Shown: positions 1-8,359 of the stretch, piece after piece | Layout of the letters: each line of letters starts with the position of its first letter | How positions within the stretch are numbered: the stretch's first letter is position 1 | Assembly (NCBI RefSeq): GCF_003234815.2 | Contig: NZ_CP126279.1 | Span: forward strand, 2,108,001-2,172,000 | Direction of reading: 5' to 3' | DNA length: 64,000 nt | DNA from: Curtobacterium sp. MCBD17_035 | GTDB lineage: Bacteria > Actinomycetota > Actinomycetes > Actinomycetales > Microbacteriaceae | Notes under the pieces: model-generated | What the model was told of the DNA's origin: nothing | Seen by the model: only the letters and a program-made list of their open reading frames with translations | Databases searched by the model: none | Made by a program: the position numbers and the translations under genes

Positions 1-90
1 GAGGTAGACGGCCGGGATGATCTGGTCGGTGTCGACGTTCGCCCGACGCAGCGGTGCCGCCACGCCGGTCACGACCGAGAGCTTGTCCAT
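1..90 (-). CDS. leuD: 3-isopropylmalate dehydratase small subunit, N-terminal fragment
   Basis: Only the first 30 codons are inside the window; the gene continues past base 1. The visible peptide starts [20 protein letters not shown] and continues to a TDQIIPAVYL stretch, which is the conserved LeuD N-terminus. LeuD pairs with LeuC to form the isomerase that converts 2-isopropylmalate to 3-isopropylmalate in leucine synthesis. Its ATG overlaps the leuC stop (TGATG), so the two subunits are translationally coupled. Confidence 0.93.
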   Translation of the reverse strand, partial: MDKLSVVTGVAAPLRRANVDTDQIIPAVYL

Positions 91-1604
91 CAGTGTTCCT
101 CCTCGGGCTGCGCGACGCCGGCCTCGGCGTCGGCGACGGTCGTGCGGCCAGCGGCGACACCGACCGGCGTGACCTCGTCCACGGCACGCCGCGCGTCGTC
201 CTCCTCGAGGTCCCACGGGCTCGACAGCGTGCCCCGGACGGCGGTGGCCGCGGCGACGAGCGGTGACACGAGGTGTGTCCGGCCGCCCTTGCCCTGGCGC
301 CCCTCGAAGTTGCGGTTCGACGTGGACGCACATCGCTCGCCGGGGGCGAGCTGGTCGGGGTTCATGCCGAGACACATGGAGCAGCCGGCGAACCGCCACT
401 CCGCGCCGAAGTCGAGGAACACCTGGTCGAGGCCCTCGGCCTCGGCCTCGAGGCGGACCCGCGCGGACCCCGGCACCACCATGACCCGGACGCCCTCGGC
501 CTTGGTCCGACCGCGGACGATCGAGGCGAACGCGCGGAGGTCCTCGATGCGCGAGTTCGTGCAGGAGCCCATGAACACCGCGTCGACGGGGATCGCCTTC
601 ATCGGGGTGCCGGGGGTGAGGTCCATGTACTCGAGCGCCCGTTCGGCGCCTGCACGGGCGTTGGCGTCGGCGAAGTCGGCCGGCGAGGGCACGGTCGCCG
701 ACAGCGAGACGCCCTGACCGGGGTTCGTCCCCCACGTCACGAACGGCTCGAGCTCGTCGGCGTCGATGAACACCTCGGCGTCGAACACGGCGTCGTCGTC
801 CGTCGCCAGCGTGTCCCAGTAGGCGACGGCGTCGTCCCAGTCCTGCCCGCTCGGGGCGTGCGCCCGTCCGCGGAGGTAGTCGTAGGTCGTCTGGTCGGGT
901 GCGACCATCCCGGCGCGTGCACCGGCTTCGATCGACATGTTGCAGATCGTCATCCGGCCTTCCATCGAGAGCGCCCGGATCGCGCTGCCGCGGTACTCGA
1001 GGACGTAGCCCTGACCACCGCCGGTGCCGATCTGCGCGATCACGGCGAGGATGACGTCCTTCGCCGTGACACCGGGGCGCAGCGTCCCCTCGACGGTGAT
1101 CGCCATGGTCTTGAAGGGCTTGAGCGGCAGCGTCTGGGTGGCGAGGACGTGCTCGACCTCGCTCGTGCCGATCCCGAACGCCATGGCCCCGAAGGCGCCG
1201 TGGGTCGAGGTGTGCGAGTCGCCGCACACGACGGTGATGCCGGGCATGGTGAGGCCGAGCTGCGGTCCGACGACGTGCACGATCCCCTGCTCGGCGTCCC
1301 CGAGCGGGTGCAGCCGGACACCGAACTCCGCGCAGTTGCGCCGCAGGGTCTCGATCTGCGTCCGGCTCGTCGGGTCGGCGATCGGACGGTCGATCGCGAG
1401 CGTCGGCGTGTTGTGGTCCTCGGTGGCGATGGTGAGGTCGGGGCGGCGGACGGGCCTCCCGGCTTGGCGGAGGCCGTCGAACGCCTGCGGACTCGTGACC
1501 TCGTGCACGAGGTGGAGGTCGATGTAGAGGAGGTCGGGGGTGCCGTCCTCGCCCTTGACCACGACGTGGTCGTCCCACACCTTCTCGGCGAGCGTCCTGC
1601 CCAT
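90..1604 (-). CDS. leuC: 3-isopropylmalate dehydratase large subunit LeuC
   Basis: This aconitase-fold [4Fe-4S] subunit (504 aa) isomerises 2-isopropylmalate to 3-isopropylmalate with LeuD in the cytosol. Family signatures are clear: [20 protein letters not shown] in the first third, then the cluster ligands GSCTNSR (Cys near 352) and [10 protein letters not shown] (Cys near 412 and 415). I chose the ATG at 1604 because the protein then begins [13 protein letters not shown], as in other LeuC proteins, with a GGGAGG ribosome site about 10 bases upstream. The frame stays open for another 1.1 kb upstream, but that part has no LeuC similarity. After the usual C-terminus ([12 protein letters not shown]) there is an acidic tail of about 37 residues ending AQPEEEH, longer than the 467-480 aa typical of the family. 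Confidence 0.96.
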   Translation of the reverse strand: MGRTLAEKVWDDHVVVKGEDGTPDLLYIDLHLVHEVTSPQAFDGLRQAGRPVRRPDLTIATEDHNTPTLAIDRPIADPTSRTQIETLRRNCAEFGVRLHPLGDAEQGIVHVVGPQLGLTMPGITVVCGDSHTSTHGAFGAMAFGIGTSEVEHVLATQTLPLKPFKTMAITVEGTLRPGVTAKDVILAVIAQIGTGGGQGYVLEYRGSAIRALSMEGRMTICNMSIEAGARAGMVAPDQTTYDYLRGRAHAPSGQDWDDAVAYWDTLATDDDAVFDAEVFIDADELEPFVTWGTNPGQGVSLSATVPSPADFADANARAGAERALEYMDLTPGTPMKAIPVDAVFMGSCTNSRIEDLRAFASIVRGRTKAEGVRVMVVPGSARVRLEAEAEGLDQVFLDFGAEWRFAGCSMCLGMNPDQLAPGERCASTSNRNFEGRQGKGGRTHLVSPLVAAATAVRGTLSSPWDLEEDDARRAVDEVTPVGVAAGRTTVADAEAGVAQPEEEH

Positions 1605-1919
1605 GACCTCGTGCCTCCCATGCGTGTGGTCGCCTGTCCTGTCGGACGGCGACCGGGTCGTCCGCGCACCCCGAGCGAGGTGCGCGTCCCGCGTGTCGCG
1701 GGCCCGGCGGGCGCCGGGTCCAGCGAGTCTACGCTCGCGTCCGGGCCCTCCGAGGCCCGTGGATGCCCGCAACCACGGGCCTCGAACGTCCATTCCCGGT
1801 CCGATCCGCATGCTGGCGCGGAGTGGTATACCAGCAGGACGACACCTGTCGTTCTTCTCCGTCTCGCGCGTCGTCCGGCCGTCCTCCCCCAGCACGCCCG
1901 GTGGGATGATGGACAGGAC
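1605..1919. promoter_or_regulatory. Divergent leuC / FUSC intergenic region with structured leuC leader
   Basis: This 315-base gap separates leuC (minus) from the FUSC gene (plus). Read towards leuC it holds a perfect 12-bp inverted repeat (arms 1751-1762 and 1773-1784, 10-base loop) and a second hairpin just before the ribosome site (arms 1628-1639 and 1644-1654, 4-base loop, one bulged base). A TGGTATACCA palindrome lies further upstream. The seen facts are the repeats; a role as a leucine attenuator or protein-binding leader is inference. I found no leader peptide with a run of Leu codons. Confidence 0.4.
1824..1833. promoter_or_regulatory. Palindrome TGGTATACCA, putative operator or -10 region
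   Basis: A perfect 10-bp palindrome stands out in the GC-rich leuC/FUSC gap. It includes TATACC on the minus strand, which could be the leuC -10 element, and it also has the dyad form of GntR-type operators. The nearby sequence CGACACCTGTCG (1839-1850) is a second imperfect dyad. No regulator gene lies next to it, so the binding protein is unknown. Confidence 0.3.
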
Positions 1920-2993
1920 ATGACGACGACCGAACGACCGCCCCACTCCGCCCGCACGATCAACATCGAGGGAGCGGCACGGGCCGCCGTGGCCGGCGGG
2001 GTCCCGCTCGCCGTGCTCATCGGTTCCGGTCTGTCGGGCTACGCCGCCTTCGCGCTCTTCGCCGGGTTCGCCGCGATCCCGGGCGCGCGGGAGCCCTACG
2101 GACGACGCGTCGTCACCGTCACCACCGCGGGCCTGCTGCAGGCCGCGTGCATGCTCGCCGGCGTCGCGATGAGCATGACCGGGGCGCCGCTCTGGGCCGA
2201 CGCGGTCGGACTCGCGGTCGTCCTCGTGGTGGCCGTCGGCACGCTCTCGGTCCTCCAGGCGATCCCCGCGCAGCCCATCTTCCCCGTGTTCGCGTTCGTC
2301 GTCTGCTCGCTCGTACCGGTGACCCCGGCCCAGCTGCCGGGCGTGGTCGGGATCGTCCTCGGCGCCGTGGCGTTCGCCTGGGTGGTGTCGATGGGCGGGT
2401 TCCTCGCCCGGGCCGTGTGGGGCGAGTCGATGCGCCACCTGTTCCGACCCTTCGTCGAGCCACGACGCCGGTCCTTCGCCGTGCTGCGGAATCCCGCCCT
2501 GTGGGAGACCGTCGGCCTCAACCTGGTCGGCGCGCTCGTCGCCGGCGCGGTCGGCGAGGCAACGGGGCTGGGACACCCGTACTGGGCGGTGGTGGCGGTC
2601 GTGTCGACGCTCCCCGCGCTCCGGCAGCGGCACACGATCCAGCGCGCTGTGCAGCGGGTGGTCGGCACCATCGGCGGCACCGTGGTCGCCGTCGGCGTCC
2701 TGCTCCTGCACCCGACGGACTGGTGGATCGTCCTCATCGCGGTGCTCGGCCAGTTCTGGGCCGAGATCTTCGTCGCGCGGAACTACGCGGTCTGCCTGCT
2801 GTTCCTCACGCCGCTCGCCCTCGCCGTCTCGTGGCTCAGCCTCCCCGAGGCACCCGAGCGTCTCGCGGTCGAGCGGATCGTGCAGACCGCGCTCGGGGCG
2901 GCCGTGAGCGTCCTCCTGCTCCTGGCCGGGCGCGCCGTCGAGCGTCGCCGTGGCCGGCCCCTCGGTGCGACGAGCGCGATCCGCACCGTCTGA
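1920..2993 (+). CDS. FUSC-family integral membrane protein (aromatic acid exporter-like)
   Basis: The product has 357 residues with two blocks of hydrophobic segments (roughly 20-150 and 195-340) separated by a short cytoplasmic stretch containing [17 protein letters not shown]. This two-block layout and the later motif [20 protein letters not shown] match the FUSC / fusaric-acid-resistance fold. Such proteins are thought to export aromatic acids or similar compounds, but no substrate can be read from the sequence. The ATG at 1920 follows GGACAGG; two ATGs just upstream are out of frame. A strong hairpin ends the gene. Confidence 0.75.
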   Translation: MTTTERPPHSARTINIEGAARAAVAGGVPLAVLIGSGLSGYAAFALFAGFAAIPGAREPYGRRVVTVTTAGLLQAACMLAGVAMSMTGAPLWADAVGLAVVLVVAVGTLSVLQAIPAQPIFPVFAFVVCSLVPVTPAQLPGVVGIVLGAVAFAWVVSMGGFLARAVWGESMRHLFRPFVEPRRRSFAVLRNPALWETVGLNLVGALVAGAVGEATGLGHPYWAVVAVVSTLPALRQRHTIQRAVQRVVGTIGGTVVAVGVLLLHPTDWWIVLIAVLGQFWAEIFVARNYAVCLLFLTPLALAVSWLSLPEAPERLAVERIVQTALGAAVSVLLLLAGRAVERRRGRPLGATSAIRTV

Positions 2994-3068
2994 CGGCCGG
3001 GAGCCGTCCGACGGCTGGGAGGGCCGGGGAACGACAGCGCGGCACTCCCGGCACCGGGGCCGACGGTT

Positions 3069-3112
3069 CGACGGCCGGGAGGGACGGTCCGCTCCGTCCC
3101 TCCCGGCCGTCG
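3069..3112. terminator. Bidirectional hairpin terminator, 19-bp stem
   Basis: Arms 3069-3087 and 3094-3112 pair perfectly around the loop TCCGCT. It lies between the convergent FUSC gene and the phosphatase gene, so it can end transcripts from both sides. There is no T-run on either side, as is common in GC-rich actinobacteria. Confidence 0.8.
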
Positions 3113-3115
3113 GGC

Positions 3116-3718
3116 CTATCCCGGCTGGACGTTCCAGTGGTCGATCACCGGGCGGCCGTGTTCGTAGCCGAGCACGCTGACCGAGGCGGTCGAGAGCGCG
3201 AGGACTGCGCCGTCCTGCGGCGCGAGTCGGATCCAGGCCGCACCGATCGCGCGGAGCACGTGCCCGTGCGCGACGAAGATCGCGTCCTGCCCCTCGGCGA
3301 GCACCGGTCGCGCCCGGTCGAGCACCCGTTCGGCCCGGACCCGGACCTCGGCGGCGTTCTCACCAGGGGTGTCGCCGGCGGGGACGCCGTCGGTCCAGAG
3401 GTCCCAGGGCCCGTGCCGCTGCACCTTGATCTGCGGCGTGGTCAGTCCCTCGTACGCGCCGTAGTCCCACTCGAACAGGTCCTCGTCCGGCTCGGCGTCG
3501 ACGCCGACGAGCCGCGCGGTCTCGCGCGCTCGCTCGAGCGGGCTCGACAGCGCGAGGGCGAAGTCGCGATCGGCGAGGAACCGCCCCGCGCGCTTCGCCT
3601 GTTCGATGCCGTTCTCCGTCAGGGGGATGTCCGTCCTACCGGTGTGCTGGCCGCTCTTCGACCACGCGGTCTCTCCGTGGCGGACGAGGACGAGTTCACC
3701 GGGGCGTTCCGAGGTCAT
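3116..3718 (-). CDS. Histidine phosphatase family protein (phosphoglycerate-mutase-like)
   Basis: A 200-aa cytosolic enzyme of the histidine phosphatase superfamily. The phospho-acceptor motif is [10 protein letters not shown] near residues 10-20, with the second-half histidine in [12 protein letters not shown]. The segment [15 protein letters not shown] fits the SixA/CobC/GpmB-type branch, which act on small phosphate esters; the actual substrate is not predictable. It is the last gene of a run with two crcB genes: the crcB stop overlaps its ATG by 4 bp, so it is probably co-translated with them. Confidence 0.85.
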   Translation of the reverse strand: MTSERPGELVLVRHGETAWSKSGQHTGRTDIPLTENGIEQAKRAGRFLADRDFALALSSPLERARETARLVGVDAEPDEDLFEWDYGAYEGLTTPQIKVQRHGPWDLWTDGVPAGDTPGENAAEVRVRAERVLDRARPVLAEGQDAIFVAHGHVLRAIGAAWIRLAPQDGAVLALSTASVSVLGYEHGRPVIDHWNVQPG

Positions 3719-4092
3719 GTGTTCCTTCCGAGGAGGAGGCCGAGCGCTGCGGCGCCGACCGAGACGACGAGCATGCCGATCCCGTTCAGCAGCGCGAGCC
3801 ACGGATGACCGGCACGCACGAGCTGGACCGTCTCGACACTCGCCGTCGAGAACGTCGTGTACCCGCCCATCATGCCCGTCCCGAGCGTCGCGACGACCAG
3901 GCTCGGGAGCAGCCCGGCCGTTCCGAGTCCGGTGACGTACCCGAGGACGAGCGATCCGCTCACGTTGATGACGATCGTCCCGAGGGGAAGTGAGCGCGGC
4001 CAATGCGCTCTGACGGCGCCGTCGAGGACGAAGCGGAGCACGGCGCCGACGCCACCGCCGGCCGCGACGAGCACGAGTTCGACCGTGCTCAC
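3715..4092 (-). CDS. crcB: Fluoride channel subunit CrcB/Fluc (second of pair)
   Basis: A 125-aa four-helix membrane protein. GAVLRFVLDG at the N-terminus, GTIVINVSGSLVLGYVTG and GMMGGYTTFSTASVETVQL are the Fluc landmarks; the Asn in IVINVSG and the Phe/Ser/Thr in YTTFST line the fluoride pore in the family. Fluc channels are antiparallel dimers that expel fluoride. GTG at 4092 is the start, overlapping the TGA of the upstream crcB by 4 bp (GTGA). The two genes could form a heterodimer. Confidence 0.93.
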   Translation of the reverse strand: MSTVELVLVAAGGGVGAVLRFVLDGAVRAHWPRSLPLGTIVINVSGSLVLGYVTGLGTAGLLPSLVVATLGTGMMGGYTTFSTASVETVQLVRAGHPWLALLNGIGMLVVSVGAAALGLLLGRNT

Positions 4093-4616
4093 CGACGTGC
4101 TCCCCTGGCGTCGGGGCGCGTCACCGCCGCGACCACCAGACCCACGACGACCGCGACGAGCCCCGCGACGACCGAGAGGAGGCCGTACCCCACCGCGGTG
4201 CCCGCGTGGCCGGTCCGGAGCAGCGTGGCCGCGTCGACCGCGAGCGTGCTGTAGGTCGTGAAGCCCCCGAGCACGCCCGTCCCGAACAGGAGCCGTAGGG
4301 ATCGGCGGCGCCCCTCGTCGGAACCGCGGCGCGTCAACGCCTCGAGCAGGAGCCCGAGGCAGAACGCGCCGAGGACGTTGATGCCGAGGACCGGCCACGA
4401 GGCGGGACCGGACGGCAGGGCCGAGGTGATCAGCGCTCGCGCAGCCGTCCCGACCGCTCCGCCGAGCGCCACGAGGCCGATGGACGGCCAGCGGAGATGC
4501 GGCGGACGGGTCGGCGCACCGCTCGCGGTGTCGTCGACCTCGACGTCAGGGTCGGACGGCAGGCTGCCACCGCTCGACGCGGGGGCGGCGCTCGGTCCGC
4601 CGGACGCGTTGGTCAT
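4089..4616 (-). CDS. crcB: Fluoride channel subunit CrcB/Fluc with N-terminal extension (first of pair)
   Basis: A 175-aa CrcB homologue with GTAARALITSALP, VLGINVLGAFCLGLLLE and GVLGGFTTYSTLAVDAATLL, matching the pore motifs of the family. It carries about 45 extra residues at the N-terminus, rich in Ser, Pro, Gly and Asp, which the channel fold does not need. The ATG at 4616 has GGGAG 9 bases upstream. A second possibility is a later, unseen start that would drop the extension. It is the first gene of a three-gene operon (crcB-crcB-phosphatase) directly downstream of tRNA-Glu. Confidence 0.92.
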   Translation of the reverse strand: MTNASGGPSAAPASSGGSLPSDPDVEVDDTASGAPTRPPHLRWPSIGLVALGGAVGTAARALITSALPSGPASWPVLGINVLGAFCLGLLLEALTRRGSDEGRRRSLRLLFGTGVLGGFTTYSTLAVDAATLLRTGHAGTAVGYGLLSVVAGLVAVVVGLVVAAVTRPDARGARR

Positions 4617-4760
4617 GGTGCTCCCATCTGCTGGGCGCGTCGAGGACGCGCGATCGGAGACAGGGACCGTCGTCGCTCGACCGGCCGGTCGGCGAGGTTC
4701 GGGTCCGGCAGGCCCCACTGCCGGGTCGGAGACCCCTGGAGCGTACCAAGCCGGAACGAC

Positions 4761-4790
4761 GGAATCCCCCGCCCGCGGGCGAGGGATTCC
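4761..4790 (-). terminator. Hairpin downstream of tRNA-Glu
   Basis: The stretch is an almost perfect inverted repeat (GGAATCCC ... GGGATTCC outer arms, one internal mismatch) that starts 38 bases after the tRNA-Glu 3' end. It probably terminates the tRNA transcript or processes it before the crcB operon. Confidence 0.6.
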
Positions 4791-4828
4791 ATGCGGCTGC
4801 CGTGCTGGTTCTGCAGTCACTGTGCGCG

Positions 4829-4901
4829 TGACCCCAGCGGGATTCGAACCCGCGTTACCGCCGTGAGAGGGCGGCGTACTAGGCCACTATACGATGGGGC
4901 C
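4829..4901 (-). tRNA. tRNA-Glu (CTC anticodon)
   Basis: The minus strand folds into a full cloverleaf of 73 nt. The acceptor is GGCCCCA paired with TGGGGTC (one G-T pair), the D-arm contains the TAGTGGCCTAG loop, the anticodon loop is CTCTCAC with anticodon CTC, and the T-arm is GCGGGTTCGAATCCCGC. CCA is not encoded. Confidence 0.95.
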
Positions 4902-4918
4902 GTTCCGGCAACCAGAAG

Positions 4919-4948
4919 AGTATGACACAGGTCCGGGTCACGACGCAA
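4919..4948 (-). promoter_or_regulatory. Probable promoter of tRNA-Glu
   Basis: On the minus strand TTGCGT (-35, 4943-4948) and CATACT (-10, 4919-4924) are separated by 18 bases, and the -10 lies 18 bases before the tRNA 5' end. The spacing fits a housekeeping sigma-70 type promoter. Confidence 0.5.
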
Positions 4949-4999
4949 AACGAGCGGCCGTCGGTGTGTCGGCCCGGCGCCGGGGCATACCGTGGGGCG

Positions 5000-6028
5000 A
5001 TGCCCGACCCCGACGACCGCGCCGAGTCCATCGAGGGCGAAGGGCGCATCGGGGGCGCCGCCATCATCGGGGGCACCGACCGTCGCGCGCTCGCCCGGTC
5101 CGCCGGCGCCCCTCCGACGGGCGCCGTCGCCCGCGTCGGGCTCTCCGGGTGGCAGTACGACGGCTGGCGGGGCGACTTCTACCCGCAGCGCCTCGCCAAG
5201 CGCCGCTGGCTCGAGTACGTCGGCGATCGGTTCCCGACCGTGGAGCTCAACGGCTCGTTCTACTCGCTGCAGCGCCCCGAGCGGTACCAGGCGTGGCGGC
5301 ACGCCGTCCCCGACGGCTTCGTCTTCGCCGTGAAGGGCGGGCGCTACCTCACCCACATGCTGCACCTGCGGAACGTGCACACGGCGCTCGCGAACTTCAT
5401 GGCGTCGGGCGTCCTCGAGCTCGAGGACCGGCTCGGGCCCATCCTCTGGCAGCTCCCCGCGGCCTTCGCCCCCACCCCCGACGTCCTCGACGCATTCCTC
5501 GACCAGCTGCCCACGACCTTCGACGCCGCACGGGCGCTCGCCGACGACCACGACGCGAAGGTGCGCGCGTCGGACAGCGTGCTCGGTTCCGACGGCGACG
5601 GTGACGGTCGATCCGGGGACGGCACGCCGGGCGAGCGGGTCATCCGTCACGCGCTCGAGGTCCGCGCCCCCGCCGCCGTGACGCCGGACCACCTCGCGGT
5701 GCTCCGCCGGCACCGGGTGGCGTTGGTGGACAGCGACGCCGGTACGGCCTGGCCCCGCTTCGACGAGCCGACGACCGACTTCGCGTACCTGCGCCTGCAC
5801 GGCAGTCCAGAGGTCTACCACAGCGGCTACGACGAGCACGCGACCGGGCAGTGGGCGCACCGGGTCGAGGAACACCTCCTCGCCGGGCGGGACACGTTCG
5901 TCTACTTCGACAACGACGCCGAGCGCCACGCACCCTGGGACGCGTTGGCGCTCGACGCGGCGCTCGCTGCGCGGGGTGCGGTCAGCCGGGAGGCACCGCA
6001 CCGGCCCGGCGGCACCCTCGGGTCCTGA
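5000..6028 (+). CDS. DUF72 domain-containing protein (YecE-like TIM barrel)
   Basis: The 342-aa product begins with a low-complexity stretch of about 45 residues. The DUF72 core follows: GLSGWQYDGWRGDFYP, then FPTVELNGSFYSLQRPERYQAW, FVFAVKGGRYLTHMLHL, and near the end FAYLRLHGSPEVYHSGY and TFVYFDNDAERHAPWDAL. These are the conserved landmarks of the DUF72 TIM barrel. Its biochemical role is unknown, although homologues have been linked to DNA or nucleotide metabolism by context. ATG at 5000 is preferred over an in-frame ATG at 4922, which lies inside the promoter of tRNA-Glu. Confidence 0.85.
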   Translation: MPDPDDRAESIEGEGRIGGAAIIGGTDRRALARSAGAPPTGAVARVGLSGWQYDGWRGDFYPQRLAKRRWLEYVGDRFPTVELNGSFYSLQRPERYQAWRHAVPDGFVFAVKGGRYLTHMLHLRNVHTALANFMASGVLELEDRLGPILWQLPAAFAPTPDVLDAFLDQLPTTFDAARALADDHDAKVRASDSVLGSDGDGDGRSGDGTPGERVIRHALEVRAPAAVTPDHLAVLRRHRVALVDSDAGTAWPRFDEPTTDFAYLRLHGSPEVYHSGYDEHATGQWAHRVEEHLLAGRDTFVYFDNDAERHAPWDALALDAALAARGAVSREAPHRPGGTLGS

Positions 6029-6048
6029 CCGCGCGCGGTCGCGATCCG

Positions 6049-6297
6049 TCAGCCGCTCCCGCCGACGTCATGGGAGGCCTCCCGTCCGTCGTGCCCGCCG
6101 GTCCGGCGGACGAGCGCCGCGCGCCGATGCAGCAGAGCCGCGACGAGCGCGACGACGACGAGCAACGCGAGCGCCCATCCGAGCGCGGACCGCCCGGTGA
6201 GCTCGCATGTGATCGTCACGACGAGGAGGACCGCGCCGAAGAACCCACTGAACCCGATCAACGTGTCGGTCGTGTCCGTGGGCCGCGGCGGCCGCAT
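6049..6297 (-). CDS. Small two-helix membrane protein, function unknown
   Basis: An 82-aa protein with two hydrophobic segments, LIGFSGFFGAVLLVVTITCE and ALGWALALLVVVALVAALL, and a charged tail rich in His, Arg and Gly. It starts 11 bases after the permease stop, in the same direction, and so probably belongs to the sugar ABC operon. A GTG at 6306 is an alternative start. I do not recognise the family. Confidence 0.55.
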   Translation of the reverse strand: MRPPRPTDTTDTLIGFSGFFGAVLLVVTITCELTGRSALGWALALLVVVALVAALLHRRAALVRRTGGHDGREASHDVGGSG

Positions 6298-6308
6298 GCG
6301 CGCCACGA

Positions 6309-7214
6309 TCAGCCCTTGACGCCACCGGCCGTCAGACCGGCGACGATCCGACGCTGGAAGACGAGCACGAGGATCACGAGCGGGATCGTGACGATCGTGC
6401 CCGCGGCCATGACCGCCGTGTACGGCTCCTGGTGGGGCTGGCTGCCGGCGAAGCTCGCGATCGCCACCGTCACCGGCTGTGTCCGGTCGCTCGAGAGCTG
6501 ACTCGAGATGAGGTACTCGTTCCACGACGAGATGAACGCCAGGATCGCCGTCGTGAAGACCGCGGGAGCGGCGAGCGGCAGGATGACCCGTCGGAACGCC
6601 TGGATCCGCGTGCAGCCGTCGATCCGCGCAGCCTCCTCGAGGTCCCACGGCATCTCGCGGAAGAACGAGGTGAGCGTGTAGACCGTCAGCGGCAGCACGA
6701 ACGAGATGCTCGGCAGGATCAGGGCCTGGTAGGTGCCCATCCAACCGAGGTCCGTGAACAGCTGGAACAGGGGCGAGATGAGCGCCACGCCGGGGAACAT
6801 GGACGCGGCCAGGATCGCGCCGGCGATCACCGACTTGCCGCGGAACTCGAGTCGGGCCAACGCGTAGCCGGCACTCGTCCCGACGAGCAACGCGATCACC
6901 GTCACGGTCCCACCGATGACGAGGCTGTTGCCGAGGGCGCGTCCCAGGTGGTTGCCGAGTCCGGTGGAGAACGCCGTCCGGTAGTTCTCCAGCGTCACGT
7001 GGGTGGGCCACGGCGTCGCGTCGAACGTGAAGCCGACGTCGCGGAACGACGTGACGACCATCCAGTAGAAGGGCAGGAGGCACCAGATGACGATCACGGC
7101 GGCGCTGATGCCCGTCCGGATCGCAGGACCTCGGTGCCGCTCGACCCGGATGGTCGAGGTGGTCGTGTCGCGATCGCGGACGGCGGCGCGGGCCCGTGGC
7201 GCTGCGATGGTCAT
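6309..7214 (-). CDS. Sugar ABC transporter permease (MalG/SugB-type)
   Basis: A 301-aa inner-membrane permease with six predicted helices. The EAA loop that docks the ATPase is present as EEAARIDGCTRIQAFRRVIL near residue 195. The start overlaps the stop of the upstream permease by 4 bp. Families of this type import di- and oligosaccharides in complex with a MalF-type partner, a lipoprotein receptor and an ATPase. No ATPase gene is present here, so a shared one (MsiK-like) encoded elsewhere is expected, as in other actinobacteria. Confidence 0.92.
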   Translation of the reverse strand: MTIAAPRARAAVRDRDTTTSTIRVERHRGPAIRTGISAAVIVIWCLLPFYWMVVTSFRDVGFTFDATPWPTHVTLENYRTAFSTGLGNHLGRALGNSLVIGGTVTVIALLVGTSAGYALARLEFRGKSVIAGAILAASMFPGVALISPLFQLFTDLGWMGTYQALILPSISFVLPLTVYTLTSFFREMPWDLEEAARIDGCTRIQAFRRVILPLAAPAVFTTAILAFISSWNEYLISSQLSSDRTQPVTVAIASFAGSQPHQEPYTAVMAAGTIVTIPLVILVLVFQRRIVAGLTAGGVKG

Positions 7215-8245
7215 CGGAGTTCACCCTTCTGCTGCGCGGCCTGCGTCTGCACGACGTTCGCACCGAGGAAGCGGACGAACAGGAACGCCACGGCGAAGAT
7301 CACGAGGAACGTGATCGTCGACAGGGCCGACGCGGAGTTGAACCCCTGTCGGATCTGCTCGACGACGAGGATCGAGAGCGTCGTGGTGGCGTTCCCCGAT
7401 CCCCCGCCGCCGCCCGTGAGGATCGCCGGGAGGTCGTACAGGCGCAGCGCGTCGAGCACCCGGAACAGCACGGCCACCATGAGGGCCGGGCGGACGAGGG
7501 GCAGCGTGATGTGGAGGAACCGCTGGACCGTCGTGGCACCGTCCACCTTGCCGGCCTCGTAGACCTCCTCGGGGATGAGCTGCAGGCCCGCGAGGATGAG
7601 CAGCGCCATGAACGGGGTCGTCTTCCACGTGTCGGCGATGACGATCGCGAACCGCGACGACCACTCCCCGCTCGTCCAAAGCACGTGGGTCCCGAGTACC
7701 TGGTTGAGAACGCCGTTGACGTCGAAGATGAAGTACCAGAGCTTGGCCGTCACGGCGGTCGGGATCGCCCACGGAACGAGCACCGCGGCCCGGACCAGCG
7801 CCCGCCCGGTGAACGGTCGGTTCATGATGATCGCCATCCACACCCCGATCACGGTCTCGAATACGACCGTCACCGCGGTGAAGAAGAACGTGTTGCCGAA
7901 CGACGTCCAGAACGTCGCGCCGAGGCTGCCGGGCGGACACGCGACCGCGCTCCCACCGGTGCCGCACCGCTGTCCGAGCCAGTGCACGTAGTTGGCGACA
8001 CCGGCGAAGCCGCCGCTGACGAACATCCCGGTCGCCTTGTCCAGGCCGGCGTCGTTCTGGAACGACTGCACGATCGCGCTCACCACCGGGTACCCGATGA
8101 CGATCGCGAGCAGGAGCAGGGTCGGGCCGATGAGCCAGACGGCCCACCGGCCGTGCGCGGCGTTGAGACCGCTCCGTCCCCGACGTCGTGGTTCCATGCC
8201 CGACGGGGCCGGGATCGCGGCCGGGATCTCTGTTGCTGCTGACAC
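7211..8245 (-). CDS. Sugar ABC transporter permease (MalF/SugA-type)
   Basis: A 344-aa permease with an N-terminal helix (WAVWLIGPTLLLLAIVIGYP), a periplasmic loop containing two Cys residues (about 95-107), and the EAA loop EEVYEAGKVDGATTVQRFLH near residue 240. The segment LYDLPAILTGGG is typical of trehalose/maltose-type SugA permeases, so a glucoside substrate is likely but not proven. The start is GTG at 8245 with AGGAGG 5 bases upstream. It is followed at once by the MalG-type permease. Confidence 0.92.
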   Translation of the reverse strand: MSAATEIPAAIPAPSGMEPRRRGRSGLNAAHGRWAVWLIGPTLLLLAIVIGYPVVSAIVQSFQNDAGLDKATGMFVSGGFAGVANYVHWLGQRCGTGGSAVACPPGSLGATFWTSFGNTFFFTAVTVVFETVIGVWMAIIMNRPFTGRALVRAAVLVPWAIPTAVTAKLWYFIFDVNGVLNQVLGTHVLWTSGEWSSRFAIVIADTWKTTPFMALLILAGLQLIPEEVYEAGKVDGATTVQRFLHITLPLVRPALMVAVLFRVLDALRLYDLPAILTGGGGGSGNATTTLSILVVEQIRQGFNSASALSTITFLVIFAVAFLFVRFLGANVVQTQAAQQKGELR

Positions 8246-8295
8246 GATGGCCTCCTCGCCTGGTGTCGCTTCGTACCGGTCTCCGGACGGAACGC

Positions 8296-8334
8296 ACGGG
8301 AGGCGCGGCGCGGCTCCGTCACCGCGCCTCCCGT
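8296..8334 (-). terminator. Intercistronic hairpin between receptor and permease genes
   Basis: A perfect 13-bp stem (8296-8308 with 8322-8334, 13-base loop) lies between the solute-binding gene and the first permease gene, which point the same way. Such hairpins usually attenuate or stabilise the message so that more receptor than permease is made. It is therefore probably a partial, not a full, terminator. Confidence 0.6.
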
Positions 8335-8359
8335 CCGTCGGTCGGGAGGACCTGGAGGG

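Noticed and set aside
1605..2711. Open frame upstream of leuC reaching base 2711
   Set aside because: It is the continuation of the leuC frame without similarity, lies antisense to the FUSC gene, and a good ribosome site exists at the real leuC start. Long open frames are expected at this GC content.
4617..4828. Fluoride riboswitch before the crcB pair
   Set aside because: The conserved riboswitch core was looked for on the minus strand between tRNA-Glu and crcB and not found; only a GC hairpin is present.
4922..4999. Earlier ATG at 4922 for the DUF72 gene
   Set aside because: It overlaps the -10 of the tRNA-Glu promoter and adds 26 residues with no family similarity.
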